Assembly (NCBI RefSeq): GCF_001468285.1
Contig: NZ_LNSB01000004.1
Span: 62,001-126,000, forward strand
Source of the DNA: Sphingopyxis sp. HIX
GTDB lineage: Bacteria; Pseudomonadota; Alphaproteobacteria; Sphingomonadales; Sphingomonadaceae
DNA: 64,000 bases
Reading direction: 5' to 3'
Of this stretch, positions 17,563-25,754 are shown piece by piece. The position numbers and the translations under genes are program-made. The notes beneath the pieces were generated by a model. The model ran no database searches. It was not told the DNA's origin and saw nothing but the letters and a program-made list of their open reading frames with translations. Numbering within the stretch: the stretch's first letter is position 1; every line of letters begins with the position of its first letter.

Positions 17563-18162
17563 ATGCCCGTTCGTTCGCTCTTCGCCAGCCTTTTCTACGA
17601 AGCCGACGCCGGGTCGGCGGACCTTTTGGAAGAGTTGGAGCATAGCTGCCGCCAACTTGCCGAGGATGACCTCGCCGGCCGGCGCTGGAGCCGCGAGCAT
17701 GGCTATAAGGGTTATACGAGCTATGCGAGCCTCGGCGACCTGCCCGAGCGCGATCCGGCGTTTCACGACCTCAAGCGCCTGCTCGACAAGGAGGTCAAGG
17801 CCTTTGCCAAAGCCGCGCATTTCGACCTCGCCAAACCGCTGAAGCTCGACAGCCTGTGGGTCAATATCCTCAAGCCCGGCGGCACGCACAGCGGCCATAT
17901 CCACCCGCACAGCATCGTGTCGGGCACCTTCTACGTCGCGGTCCCGCCGGGATCGGGCGCGCTCAAGCTCGAGGATCCGCGGCTCGCGATGCTGATGGCG
18001 GCGCCCGGCCGCACCGACGGTGCGCCCGAGCATCTGCATCCCTTCGTCTATGCCGAACCTGCGGCGGGCCGCGTCTTCCTGTGGGAAAGCTGGCTCCGCC
18101 ACGAGGTGATGCCGCACAGCGGCAAGGGCGAGCGGATCAGCATCAGCTTTAACTATCGCTGA
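17563..18162 (+). CDS. Putative 2-oxoglutarate/Fe(II) oxygenase (TIGR02466-like)
   Basis: 199 residues from MPVRSLFASLFYEAD, the family's usual opening. The jelly-roll core shows HSGHIHPHSIVSGTFYV, with candidate Fe ligands in HIHPH, and the distal histidine in WLRHEVMPH; the arginine in GERISISFNYR would bind 2-oxoglutarate. Proteins of this family are often linked to phage or to protein modification, but the substrate is unknown. The larger frame upstream runs antisense through the SMP-30 gene and is rejected. Confidence 0.82.
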   Translation: MPVRSLFASLFYEADAGSADLLEELEHSCRQLAEDDLAGRRWSREHGYKGYTSYASLGDLPERDPAFHDLKRLLDKEVKAFAKAAHFDLAKPLKLDSLWVNILKPGGTHSGHIHPHSIVSGTFYVAVPPGSGALKLEDPRLAMLMAAPGRTDGAPEHLHPFVYAEPAAGRVFLWESWLRHEVMPHSGKGERISISFNYR

Positions 18163-18207
18163 GGCGGCCTATATGGGGCGCATCCTCAGCCCCCATAAGG
18201 ATCCCCG

Positions 18208-19647
18208 ATGACCGACACCGCGACTTACGACGCCGACCTCCAGCTTTTCATCGCCGGTGCCTGGCGGAGTGGGGAGGGGCGCGAGGCGCGGCCGGTGTTC
18301 AACCCCGCGACCGCGGGCACGATCGCCGAGCTGCCGGTGGCGACCGCCGCCGACCTCGACGAAGCGCTCGCCGCTGCCGAACGCGGCTGGCCGGCATGGC
18401 GCGCCAAGACCCCCGACGAGCGCGCCGCGCTGATGCACAAGGCCGCGGGGCTGATCCGCGAGCGCGTCGAGCATATCGCGACGCTGATGACGCTCGAACA
18501 GGGCAAACCGATCGGCGAGGCGCGCGGCGAGGTGCTGTCGGCCGCGGGGCTGCTCGCCTATTTCGCCGAGCAGGGCAAGCGCATCGAGGGTCGCGTGCTC
18601 CAGCGTCCGCTCGGTCAGCGTGCGATGGTTACCAAGCATCCGGTCGGCCCGGTCGCGGGCTTCTCGCCCTGGAATTTCCCGGTCAACCTGATGGTCAAGA
18701 AGATCGCCCCCGCGCTCGCCGCGGGCTGCGTCGTGATCGCCAAGGCGCCCGAGGAAACCCCGGGCTGCACCAGCGCGATCATGCGCTGCCTGATCGACGC
18801 GGGCATTCCCGGCGACGCGGTGCAGCTCGTCTATGGCGACCCCGACATGATCAGCCGCCACCTGCTCGCCAGCCCGGTAATCCGCAAGGTCAGCTTCACC
18901 GGCTCGACCGCGGTCGGCAAACATCTGATGCGGCTCGCCGCCGACCGTGCGCAACGCATCACGATGGAACTCGGCGGCCACGCCCCGGTGCTGATCTTCG
19001 ACGATTGCGACCTTCAGGCGACGCTCGACAAGGTCGTGTGGCAGAAGTTCCGCAATGCGGGCCAGGTGTGCATCTCGCCGACGCGCTTCTATGTCCAGCA
19101 GGGCATCTACGACGCGTTCGTGAAGGGCTTCGCCGAGCGCACTGCGAAAGTGAAGATCGGCAGCGGCCTCGACGCCGACACGCAGATGGGCCCGCTCGCC
19201 AACGCTCGGCGGATCCCGGCGCTCGAGGCGCTGGTCGCCGACGCGAAGGCGAAGGGCGCGCGCGTCATCGCGGGCGGTGAGGCAACCGGCAACGGCTATT
19301 TTTTCCAGCCGACCGCGATCGCCGACGTGCCGGTCGAGGCCGATGCGATGAACCACGAACCCTTCGGCCCGATGGCGCTGATCCGCCCGTTCGGCACCGA
19401 GGAGGAGGCGCTCGAACAAGCGAACCGGCTGCCTTATGGGTTAGCGGCGTTCGCGTTCACCGAGAACGGCCGCCGCATCAACCGCATCGTCGACGTGATC
19501 GAGAGCGGTATGGTCGGGGTGAACAGCTTCGTCATCTCGACGCTCGACATGCCCTTCGGCGGCATCAAGGAATCGGGCTTCGGCAGCGAAAGCGGCCCCG
19601 AGGGGCTGGATGGTTATCTGGTGACCAAGGCGGTGCATATTTACTGA
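18208..19647 (+). CDS. NAD(P)-dependent aldehyde dehydrogenase (succinate-semialdehyde type)
   Basis: 479 residues of the aldehyde dehydrogenase superfamily. The coenzyme segments PWNFPVNLMV and GSTAVGKHL, the general base glutamate in MELGGHAPV and the catalytic cysteine in NAGQVCISPTR are intact. The overall pattern (LFIAGAW start, KESGFGSESG near the end) fits succinate-semialdehyde or similar short-chain dehydrogenases. No gab or amino-acid operon is adjacent, so the substrate is open. Confidence 0.9.
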   Translation: MTDTATYDADLQLFIAGAWRSGEGREARPVFNPATAGTIAELPVATAADLDEALAAAERGWPAWRAKTPDERAALMHKAAGLIRERVEHIATLMTLEQGKPIGEARGEVLSAAGLLAYFAEQGKRIEGRVLQRPLGQRAMVTKHPVGPVAGFSPWNFPVNLMVKKIAPALAAGCVVIAKAPEETPGCTSAIMRCLIDAGIPGDAVQLVYGDPDMISRHLLASPVIRKVSFTGSTAVGKHLMRLAADRAQRITMELGGHAPVLIFDDCDLQATLDKVVWQKFRNAGQVCISPTRFYVQQGIYDAFVKGFAERTAKVKIGSGLDADTQMGPLANARRIPALEALVADAKAKGARVIAGGEATGNGYFFQPTAIADVPVEADAMNHEPFGPMALIRPFGTEEEALEQANRLPYGLAAFAFTENGRRINRIVDVIESGMVGVNSFVISTLDMPFGGIKESGFGSESGPEGLDGYLVTKAVHIY

Positions 19648-19654
19648 GACCCAA

Positions 19655-19864
19655 GATCCTCCCCACGCGCAGCGATGGGGAGGTGGCAGCGCGAAGCGCT
19701 GACGGAGGGGTTCGACGCCGCAGGCGTCGGTGCAAGGCCAGACCCCTCCACCACCCGCTTCGCGGGAGTGCTGGGTCGTCCAGTCCCCCGGACTGGACTT
19801 GGATTGCCGGGGGCAATCCAACCCTGCACTCCCCCTCCCCAGCGCTGCGCGATGGGGAGGATCT
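19655..19864. repeat. GNA-hairpin dispersed repeat, copy 2, with nested insert
   Basis: About 210 bp bounded by gatcctcccc and ggggaggatc, between the convergent aldehyde dehydrogenase and SDR genes. Hairpins: CGC-GCA-GCG, CAGCGC-GAA-GCGCTG, CGACGCC-GCA-GGCGTCG and CCCGC-TTC-GCGGG. It is about 60 bp longer than the others because of an insert at 19767-19829 flanked by agtgctgggt and accctgcact (inverted, one mismatch) and holding two perfect hairpins: GTCCAGTCC-CCC-GGACTGGAC (19778-19798) and GGATTGCC-GGG-GGCAATCC (19801-19819). Confidence 0.85.
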
Positions 19865-19866
19865 TT

Positions 19867-20628
19867 TCAGTCCCGCTCCAACTGCACGAAATCGCGCGCC
19901 ATCGGCGCCAGATGCGCGCCGCCGTCGACGAAGAGCGTCTGCCCCGTCACCGCCTCGGCGCGCGCGAGATAGACGACCGCGTCCGCAATCTGCCCCGGCG
20001 TCGGCAGCGCGCCGAGCGGCATGAGCCCCGCCAGCCGCTCGACCTGCGGCGCCGAATAATCCCCGGTCGCCATCGTCAGCCCCGGCGCGACGGCATTGAC
20101 CCGCGCGCGGCCGCCGAAGGCCACCGCCAGCGTCGCCGTCGCCTGCCACAGTGCCGATTTCGACAGGCTGTAGGCGACCTGGTCGGGCACCGGATGCCGC
20201 ACGCGCTGGTCGACGATGTTGACGATCGCGGGGCGCTTGCCTTCGCTCGCCGCGACGAGCGCCTTGGCGAGCATCACCGGCGCCGACAGATTGACCTGCA
20301 TCATCTCGGCGAGCGCCGGGGCCGACAGGTCGGCCCACTCGCCCTCGGCGAAATGTGCGGCATTGTTGACGAGCAAGTCGGGCGCGCGGCCGAATTTCGC
20401 GATCACCGCCGGGACCAGCGCGTCGACCGCGGCGGGATCGCCCAGGTCGGCGGCAAAACGATGGCTCAACGCGCCCGTTTCGGCCAGCGCCTCCGCCAGC
20501 AGCGGATCGGCCTCGGCGGCGCTCCGCTTGTGCAGCGCCAGCGCATAGCCCTCGCGCGCCAGCCGCGCCGAAATCGCGGCGCCGACGCGGTGGAGCCCAC
20601 CCGTCACCAGCGCCAGCTTCGCCGTCAC
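19867..20628 (-). CDS. Pteridine-reductase-like short-chain dehydrogenase
   Basis: 253-residue SDR. The cofactor motif TGGLHRVG at 8-15 follows the TGxxxRxG pattern of pteridine reductases and FolM rather than the usual TGxxxGxG; NNAAHF and the catalytic YSLSK are present. Start is a GTG overlapping the upstream folB stop (GTGA). Coupling to folB supports a role in reducing dihydro- to tetrahydropterin or folate, as in FolM or PTR1. The longer open frame through folB is a shadow. Confidence 0.87.
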   Translation of the reverse strand: MTAKLALVTGGLHRVGAAISARLAREGYALALHKRSAAEADPLLAEALAETGALSHRFAADLGDPAAVDALVPAVIAKFGRAPDLLVNNAAHFAEGEWADLSAPALAEMMQVNLSAPVMLAKALVAASEGKRPAIVNIVDQRVRHPVPDQVAYSLSKSALWQATATLAVAFGGRARVNAVAPGLTMATGDYSAPQVERLAGLMPLGALPTPGQIADAVVYLARAEAVTGQTLFVDGGAHLAPMARDFVQLERD

Positions 20629-20996
20629 TTGCGCGCCCTGCGCATCGTGATGCCTATCTCTTCGCCTTCTTCGGCGATCGCGAGCTTGACGATCTTGACC
20701 TCGACCTCCTCGACCTTGTCGTCCTGCAGGAACAAAGTGTCGATGATATGGTCGGCGACGCTTTCGATCAGCACGAAATGCACATCCTTGGGCAGCCCTT
20801 CGGTGGCCGCGAATTTGAGGTGCATGTAGTTTTTCGAGCGGCTGAGCGGCGTCGTCGGCTCGTAATGATCGGCCATCGCCAGTCGCGCGCGCACCGAAAT
20901 GCGCAGCGGCTGCGGCAGGTGCGTTTCTTCGGAATAGATGCCGGTGAGGACGTCGACGGTCAGCCCGTTCACCTCCAGCCACAATGTATCGGTCAC
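20625..20996 (-). CDS. folB: Dihydroneopterin aldolase
   Basis: 123-residue protein of the FolB/FolX tunnelling fold, which cleaves (and may epimerise) dihydroneopterin in folate synthesis. Recognisable parts are LEVNGLTVDVLTGIYSEE near the start, DHYEPTTPLSRSKNYMHL, and the buried VLIESVADHI carrying the catalytic-region glutamate. The protein ends with an acidic loop and GITMRR. It precedes and overlaps the pteridine-reductase-like SDR, giving a two-gene pterin unit. Confidence 0.87.
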   Translation of the reverse strand: MTDTLWLEVNGLTVDVLTGIYSEETHLPQPLRISVRARLAMADHYEPTTPLSRSKNYMHLKFAATEGLPKDVHFVLIESVADHIIDTLFLQDDKVEEVEVKIVKLAIAEEGEEIGITMRRARK

Positions 20997-21086
20997 AAGA
21001 CATTCCTGTTCGGCGGGTGCGACATTCGGCTTTCCAACGCCGACCCCGGACCCTAAAGCGCCGCCGCATTAGCGAAAGGGCGCACA

Positions 21087-21590
21087 TTGGTCGAGTTACT
21101 TCCATTGTCGGATATTGCACCGTCGGCGGTCGAGCATCTGCTCGACGCCGCATTCGGGGCGGACCGCTTTGGACGAACCGCCTACCGCATCCGCCAGGGC
21201 ATGGATGCGGTTCCGGCACTGAGCTTCGCCTTGATCGAAGACGGCGAACTCGCGGGCACGATCCAGTGCTGGCCCGTCGCGCACCATGCGCCGGACGGCA
21301 CCGCGACCCCGCTGGTGATGGTCGGCCCGGTGGCGGTGCGCCCCGACGTCCAGCGCGGCGGGCATGGCCGTTTGCTGATGGCGCATATGCTGGAAGCGGC
21401 GGAGCATGAGTCCGACAGCGCGCTGATGATGATCGGCGACCCCGAATATTATGGCCGCTTCTTCGGCTTCACCGCCGATGCGACGGGGGCGTGGGACCTG
21501 CCCGGACCCTATGAGAAGCGCCGCCTGCTGGCGCGAGCGGTGAACGGGCATGGCTTGCCGACGAGCGCAGGGATGATCGGGCCGCGCTGA
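21087..21590 (+). CDS. GNAT family N-acetyltransferase
   Basis: 167 residues with a TTG start preceded by an AAAGGG-like ribosome-binding site. The acetyl-CoA region is the clear signature: MVGPVAVRPDVQRGGHGRLLM (motif A) and YYGRFFGF (motif B). The first part (FGADRFGRTAYRIRQG) matches a group common in alphaproteobacteria of unknown acceptor. Divergent from folB. Confidence 0.85.
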   Translation: MVELLPLSDIAPSAVEHLLDAAFGADRFGRTAYRIRQGMDAVPALSFALIEDGELAGTIQCWPVAHHAPDGTATPLVMVGPVAVRPDVQRGGHGRLLMAHMLEAAEHESDSALMMIGDPEYYGRFFGFTADATGAWDLPGPYEKRRLLARAVNGHGLPTSAGMIGPR

Positions 21591-21635
21591 TCCGGCTGGG
21601 GTTGCGCGGCGCGCAGGTCCGCCTATGTCGGAGGG

Positions 21636-22223
21636 ATGGTCACCCCCGCGCCATCGCTCCCCAAAGAGTTTTCGCAGCTTTCGCTGACCGAGGCTGCCGA
21701 GCTGCTCGCCGCGCGCAAGCTGCCGCCGGTCGAGAGCTGGCACCCCGAGCGCAGCGGCGACAGCGCGATGGAGATCCGCGGCGACGGCAGCTGGTATCAC
21801 GAGGGCGGGCGCATCAATCGCCCCGCGATGGTCAAGCTCTTCTCGACGATCCTGCGCCGCGAAGCCGACGGCAGCCATGTCCTCGTCACCCCCGCCGAGA
21901 AGCTCGTCATCGCGGTCGAGGACACGCCCTTCCGCGCGGTCGAGATGAAGAGCGAGGGGGAGGGCGAAACGCGAAAGCTCGTCTTCCGCCTCGACACAGA
22001 CGACCTCGTGCTGGCAGGCCCCGAGCATCCGCTCAGCTTCGGCAGCGACCCCGACCATCCCGACCCGCGACTCCATGTTCGGGGCAAGCTCGGCAACGGC
22101 CTCGAAGCGCGCATCGACAGGGCGCTCTACTACGAGATCGCCGAACTGGCGCTCGCCGAGGGCGGCGACCCGCCCGCCATCTGGTCGAACGGCGCGCGCT
22201 TCCCGCTGGTGGGCGCCGCCTGA
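21636..22223 (+). CDS. DUF1285 family protein
   Basis: 195 residues matching DUF1285, small proteins of alphaproteobacteria with a beta-rich fold. Segments include VESWHPERSGDSAMEIRGDG and GSWYHEGGRINRPAMVKLFS. Function unknown. It opens a tightly spaced set: its TGA overlaps the ATG of the Nudix gene, which in turn overlaps cca. This arrangement is common in related genomes and suggests a shared transcript. Confidence 0.85.
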   Translation: MVTPAPSLPKEFSQLSLTEAAELLAARKLPPVESWHPERSGDSAMEIRGDGSWYHEGGRINRPAMVKLFSTILRREADGSHVLVTPAEKLVIAVEDTPFRAVEMKSEGEGETRKLVFRLDTDDLVLAGPEHPLSFGSDPDHPDPRLHVRGKLGNGLEARIDRALYYEIAELALAEGGDPPAIWSNGARFPLVGAA

Positions 22224-22807
22224 TGCTCTTCGAAAAATTGCGCGTCGCGCTCGAGAATCTGCTCCCCGGCGAGGATGAGGACGAGACCTATCTCGGCACC
22301 CCGACGCTACGCGATGCCGCGGTGCTGATCGCCTTCACCGACCGCCCCGACCCCGGCGTCATCCTGACCCAGCGCCCGCAATGGCTGCGCAGCCACGCCG
22401 GACAAGTGGCCTTTCCGGGCGGCAAGATCGATCCGGGCGACCGCGACGCGGTCGACGCCGCGCTGCGCGAGGCCGAGGAGGAGATCGGGCTCCACCGCCG
22501 CGACGTGACGATCGCGGGCACGACCGAGGCCTATCGTTCGGGCAGTGGCTATCACATCACCCCGGTGCTCGGGGTGATCCCACCCGACCTGCCGCTCGAT
22601 CCCAACCCCGACGAGGTCGAGGACTGGTTCGAAGTGCCGCTCGACACGCTGTTCGATCCCGCCAACTACGACCGCCAGCAAGCGCATTGGCAGGGCCATG
22701 ATCGGCATTATTATGACATGATGTGGCAGGGGCGGCGGATCTGGGGCGTGACGGCGGGCATCATCGTCAATCTGGCGCGGCGGCTGCCCGCGGGCTGGCA
22801 CCGATGA
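22223..22807 (+). CDS. Nudix hydrolase (CoA pyrophosphatase type)
   Basis: 194 residues from MLFEKLRVALENL (the TGATG junction decides the start). The Nudix box is clear: GGKIDPGDRDAVDAALREA then EEEIGL (about residues 70-95), with the upstream SHAGQVAFPGG typical of CoA pyrophosphatases such as NudL. Such enzymes split CoA or its oxidised forms to 3',5'-ADP and phosphopantetheine. Overlaps cca by ATGA. Confidence 0.87.
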   Translation: MLFEKLRVALENLLPGEDEDETYLGTPTLRDAAVLIAFTDRPDPGVILTQRPQWLRSHAGQVAFPGGKIDPGDRDAVDAALREAEEEIGLHRRDVTIAGTTEAYRSGSGYHITPVLGVIPPDLPLDPNPDEVEDWFEVPLDTLFDPANYDRQQAHWQGHDRHYYDMMWQGRRIWGVTAGIIVNLARRLPAGWHR

Positions 22808-24012
22808 CCCTGTTGCCCGACGCCGAATGGCGCCACCGCGAGGGTCTGAAGCGCATCGTCGCGGCGCTCACCGCGCGCGGCGGCGCGGTGCGGCTGGTCG
22901 GCGGCGCGGTGCGCGACACCTTGCTCGGCCTCCCTGTCGCCGACATCGACCTCGCGACCCCGCTCACCCCCGACAAGGTGACCGAAAAGCTCGAGGCGGT
23001 CGGGATCAAGGTCGTGCCCACCGGCATCGCGCACGGCACCGTCACCGCAATCGCCAGCCACGACCGGCACGAGATCACGACCTTGCGCCGCGACGTCGAG
23101 ACCGACGGCCGCCGCGCCACCGTCGCCTTCGCCGACGACTGGCGCGACGACGCGGCGCGGCGCGACTTCACGATCAACGCGCTCTACGCCGACCCGAAGA
23201 CCGGCGCGATCGACGATTATTTCGGCGGCCTCGCCGACCTCGAAAACGGCCGTATCCGCTTCATCGGCGACGCCGCCACGCGCATCGCCGAGGATCACCT
23301 CCGCATCCTGCGCTTCTATCGCTTCGTCGCGCGCTTCGGGCATGGCGACCTCGACCCGGCCAGTCACGCCGCGGTGATCGCGGCGCGCCAGTCGCTGAAA
23401 AGCCTGTCGCGCGAGCGGGTGGCGGACGAGCTCACCAAGATATTGGCGCTCCCCGATCCGCGCGCGATCGTCGGGCAGATGGCGGCCGACGGGATGTTCG
23501 CGGTGATCCTGCCCGAACTGGCGCCCGATTTCGCGGATACGCTCGACCGGCTGCTCGCCAATGAGAGCGCGGCCGCAGCCGAACCGTCGGCGCTGCGCCG
23601 TCTCGCGGCGCTGCTACCTGCCGATGCGCCAACCGCCGAGCAGGTCGCCAGCCGGCTGCGCTTCTCGACGCGCCAGCGCAAGCATCTCGCCGCGCTCGCC
23701 GGACACCGCGCTAAAGCGCTCCCGCCGCCGCGCCAGCTCGCGCATGCGATCGGCGTAGAAGCGGCCGGGGACGTCTATCTGCTCGCCGCCGATCCCGCGG
23801 CGGCGTCCGAAGCCTTGCGGTCCTTCTCGCAATGGTCCGTCCCCGACCTGCCGCTCAAGGGCGGTGACATCGTCGCGCGCGGGATAGCCGCAGGCCCCGA
23901 GGTTGCGCGCATCCTGAAAGAAGTCGAAGCCGAATGGGTGGCGGAGGATTTTCCCGGCGCGCCGCGCGTCGCCGAACTGCTCGATCAGAAGATCGGGCGG
24001 CTCAACGACTGA
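22804..24012 (+). CDS. cca: CCA tRNA nucleotidyltransferase
   Basis: 402-residue enzyme that adds or repairs the 3' CCA of tRNA, or performs one of the two additions. The head domain shows RLVGGAVRDTLLG and the catalytic aspartates in DIDLAT, then RRDFTINAL and IAEDHLRILRFYRFVARFG. The tail continues to residue 402. Start at the ATG overlapping the Nudix stop. The 3' end overlaps the convergent GGDEF-EAL gene by 28 bp. Confidence 0.93.
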   Translation: MTLLPDAEWRHREGLKRIVAALTARGGAVRLVGGAVRDTLLGLPVADIDLATPLTPDKVTEKLEAVGIKVVPTGIAHGTVTAIASHDRHEITTLRRDVETDGRRATVAFADDWRDDAARRDFTINALYADPKTGAIDDYFGGLADLENGRIRFIGDAATRIAEDHLRILRFYRFVARFGHGDLDPASHAAVIAARQSLKSLSRERVADELTKILALPDPRAIVGQMAADGMFAVILPELAPDFADTLDRLLANESAAAAEPSALRRLAALLPADAPTAEQVASRLRFSTRQRKHLAALAGHRAKALPPPRQLAHAIGVEAAGDVYLLAADPAAASEALRSFSQWSVPDLPLKGGDIVARGIAAGPEVARILKEVEAEWVAEDFPGAPRVAELLDQKIGRLND

Positions 24013-25694
24013 CGCCAATAAGCATAGGCTTCGCCCTCGGCCATCGGCCGCGCGAAGAGGAAGCCCTGCCCGAAGTCGCAGCCGAGCGCCGACAAGAGCC
24101 GCGCCTGGTCGGCGGTCTCGACGCCCTCGGCGGTGGTCTTCATGCCCAACGCTTCGGCCAGGCTCTGGATCGTGCGCACGATCGCCACCTTGTCGCGGTC
24201 GTCGACCATATGCTCGACGAAGCTGCGGTCGATCTTGAGCACGTCGAGCGGCAGCCGCTGGAGATAGGCGAGGTTCGAATAGCCGGTGCCGAAATCGTCC
24301 ATCGCGACGCGCGTCTGCAGCGCCTTCAGTTCGCTCAGCACCGACAGCGCGAGGTCGGGGTCGCCGATGATCGCGCTTTCGGTGAGCTCGATCATCAGCC
24401 GCTCGCCGCCGATGGCGTTGGCGGCGAGTGCCTGGCGCACCACCGCGGCGACGTCGTCGCGCACCAGCTGGATCGCCGAGACGTTGACCGAAAAATAGCA
24501 GTCGACCGGCGCGCCGCCGTTTTGCGCGTCCCATTTGGCGAGCGTGCACGCGGCCTTGGCGATCGCCCATTGGCCGAGCGGGACGATCAGCCCCGAATCC
24601 TCGGCGACGGGGATGAATTCGGTGGGCGATATCGAGCGGTCGCCGTCATCTTCCCAGCGCGCCAGCGCCTCGAAACCCGCGACCTTGCCCGTCGATAGCT
24701 CGACCAGCGGCTGGAAGGCGAGGTGGAGGCGGTCTTCCTCGATCGCGTTGCGCAGCGCGGTCTCGAGCCCGAAACGATTGTCCGAGAGCATTGCGGCTTC
24801 GGGCTCGTAAATCTCGATGCGGTCGGTCTGCTTGGCGCGCTTCAGCGCGATCTGCGCGTGGCGGATCTGGTCCGCGACATCGGTGTCGCCGCCGGGCTGG
24901 ATCGTACAGCCGAGCGCGCAATCGACGCTGACCTTCAATTCGCCGATACGGAAGGGATGGTCGAAACAGCCGCGGATGCGGCGTGCGATCTCGCGCACAT
25001 CGGCGCGCCCGCCGGCGATACGCGACGAGATGGCGAATTCGTCGCCGCCGGTGCGCGCCAGGATGTCGCCGCTGCGCAGGCTCGATTTCAGCCGCCGCGC
25101 GACGGTGATGATCAGCTCGTCGCCCGCGAGCGGGCCGATATGTTCGTTGATGCGGCTGAAGCGCGCGAGGTCGAGCAGCAGGATCGCATGGTCCGATTCG
25201 GCGTCGGCGGCGATGCGCTGTTCGACCAGCTCCTCGAAACCGGCGCGGTTGGGGAGCCCGGTCAGGCTGTCCGACACCAGTTCGCGGCGCAAATTGCGCT
25301 CGGTCATCATTTCCTGCGTGCGGTCGATCAGCGTCAGCAGGAACAGGTCTTCGTCGCCATATTCGCCGGGCAGCGGGCCGATCGACGCGCGCAGGTCGCG
25401 CGCGGCGGGGCCGTCGCCCAGCTGGCACGAGAATTCCTGGCTGTCGTCGGGGTTCTGCGCGGTGCGTTCGATCGCGCGGCGCAGCTCGATCGGAGCGTTT
25501 GCACCCGCGGGCGACAGGTTCAGCCGGTCGAAGGCGGCGTTGCTCGCGTGCAGGCGGAAATTGCCGCGCGGCAGCGGCCGGATCAGCGCGGCGGGTACCG
25601 GAAGGGCGTCGATCCAACCGACGAACAGAAGCGGCCGGTCCTCGCCGGTGCGATCGATGGGCATAAAAGAGGGTTTTGTGCGACCTTTCCCCAT
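23985..25694 (-). CDS. GGDEF-EAL protein, c-di-GMP turnover
   Basis: 569-residue regulator: an N-terminal PAS-like region (about 25-130), GGDEF domain (about 140-295) and EAL domain (about 305-560). The synthase motif is intact (GGDEF at 216-220) with an inhibitory-site RSGD (207-210) five residues before it. EAL is intact (342-344), with DDFGTGYS further on, so both synthesis and breakdown of c-di-GMP are possible. No signal peptide is evident; probably cytoplasmic. Convergent with cca, overlapping its end. Confidence 0.92.
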   Translation of the reverse strand: MGKGRTKPSFMPIDRTGEDRPLLFVGWIDALPVPAALIRPLPRGNFRLHASNAAFDRLNLSPAGANAPIELRRAIERTAQNPDDSQEFSCQLGDGPAARDLRASIGPLPGEYGDEDLFLLTLIDRTQEMMTERNLRRELVSDSLTGLPNRAGFEELVEQRIAADAESDHAILLLDLARFSRINEHIGPLAGDELIITVARRLKSSLRSGDILARTGGDEFAISSRIAGGRADVREIARRIRGCFDHPFRIGELKVSVDCALGCTIQPGGDTDVADQIRHAQIALKRAKQTDRIEIYEPEAAMLSDNRFGLETALRNAIEEDRLHLAFQPLVELSTGKVAGFEALARWEDDGDRSISPTEFIPVAEDSGLIVPLGQWAIAKAACTLAKWDAQNGGAPVDCYFSVNVSAIQLVRDDVAAVVRQALAANAIGGERLMIELTESAIIGDPDLALSVLSELKALQTRVAMDDFGTGYSNLAYLQRLPLDVLKIDRSFVEHMVDDRDKVAIVRTIQSLAEALGMKTTAEGVETADQARLLSALGCDFGQGFLFARPMAEGEAYAYWRQSLSRPIF

Positions 25695-25754
25695 GGCTTC
25701 ATCGGCCTAGGGGCGGGGGGTAAAAAAGCTATTTACGGCAATAAGGAAAAGCGA

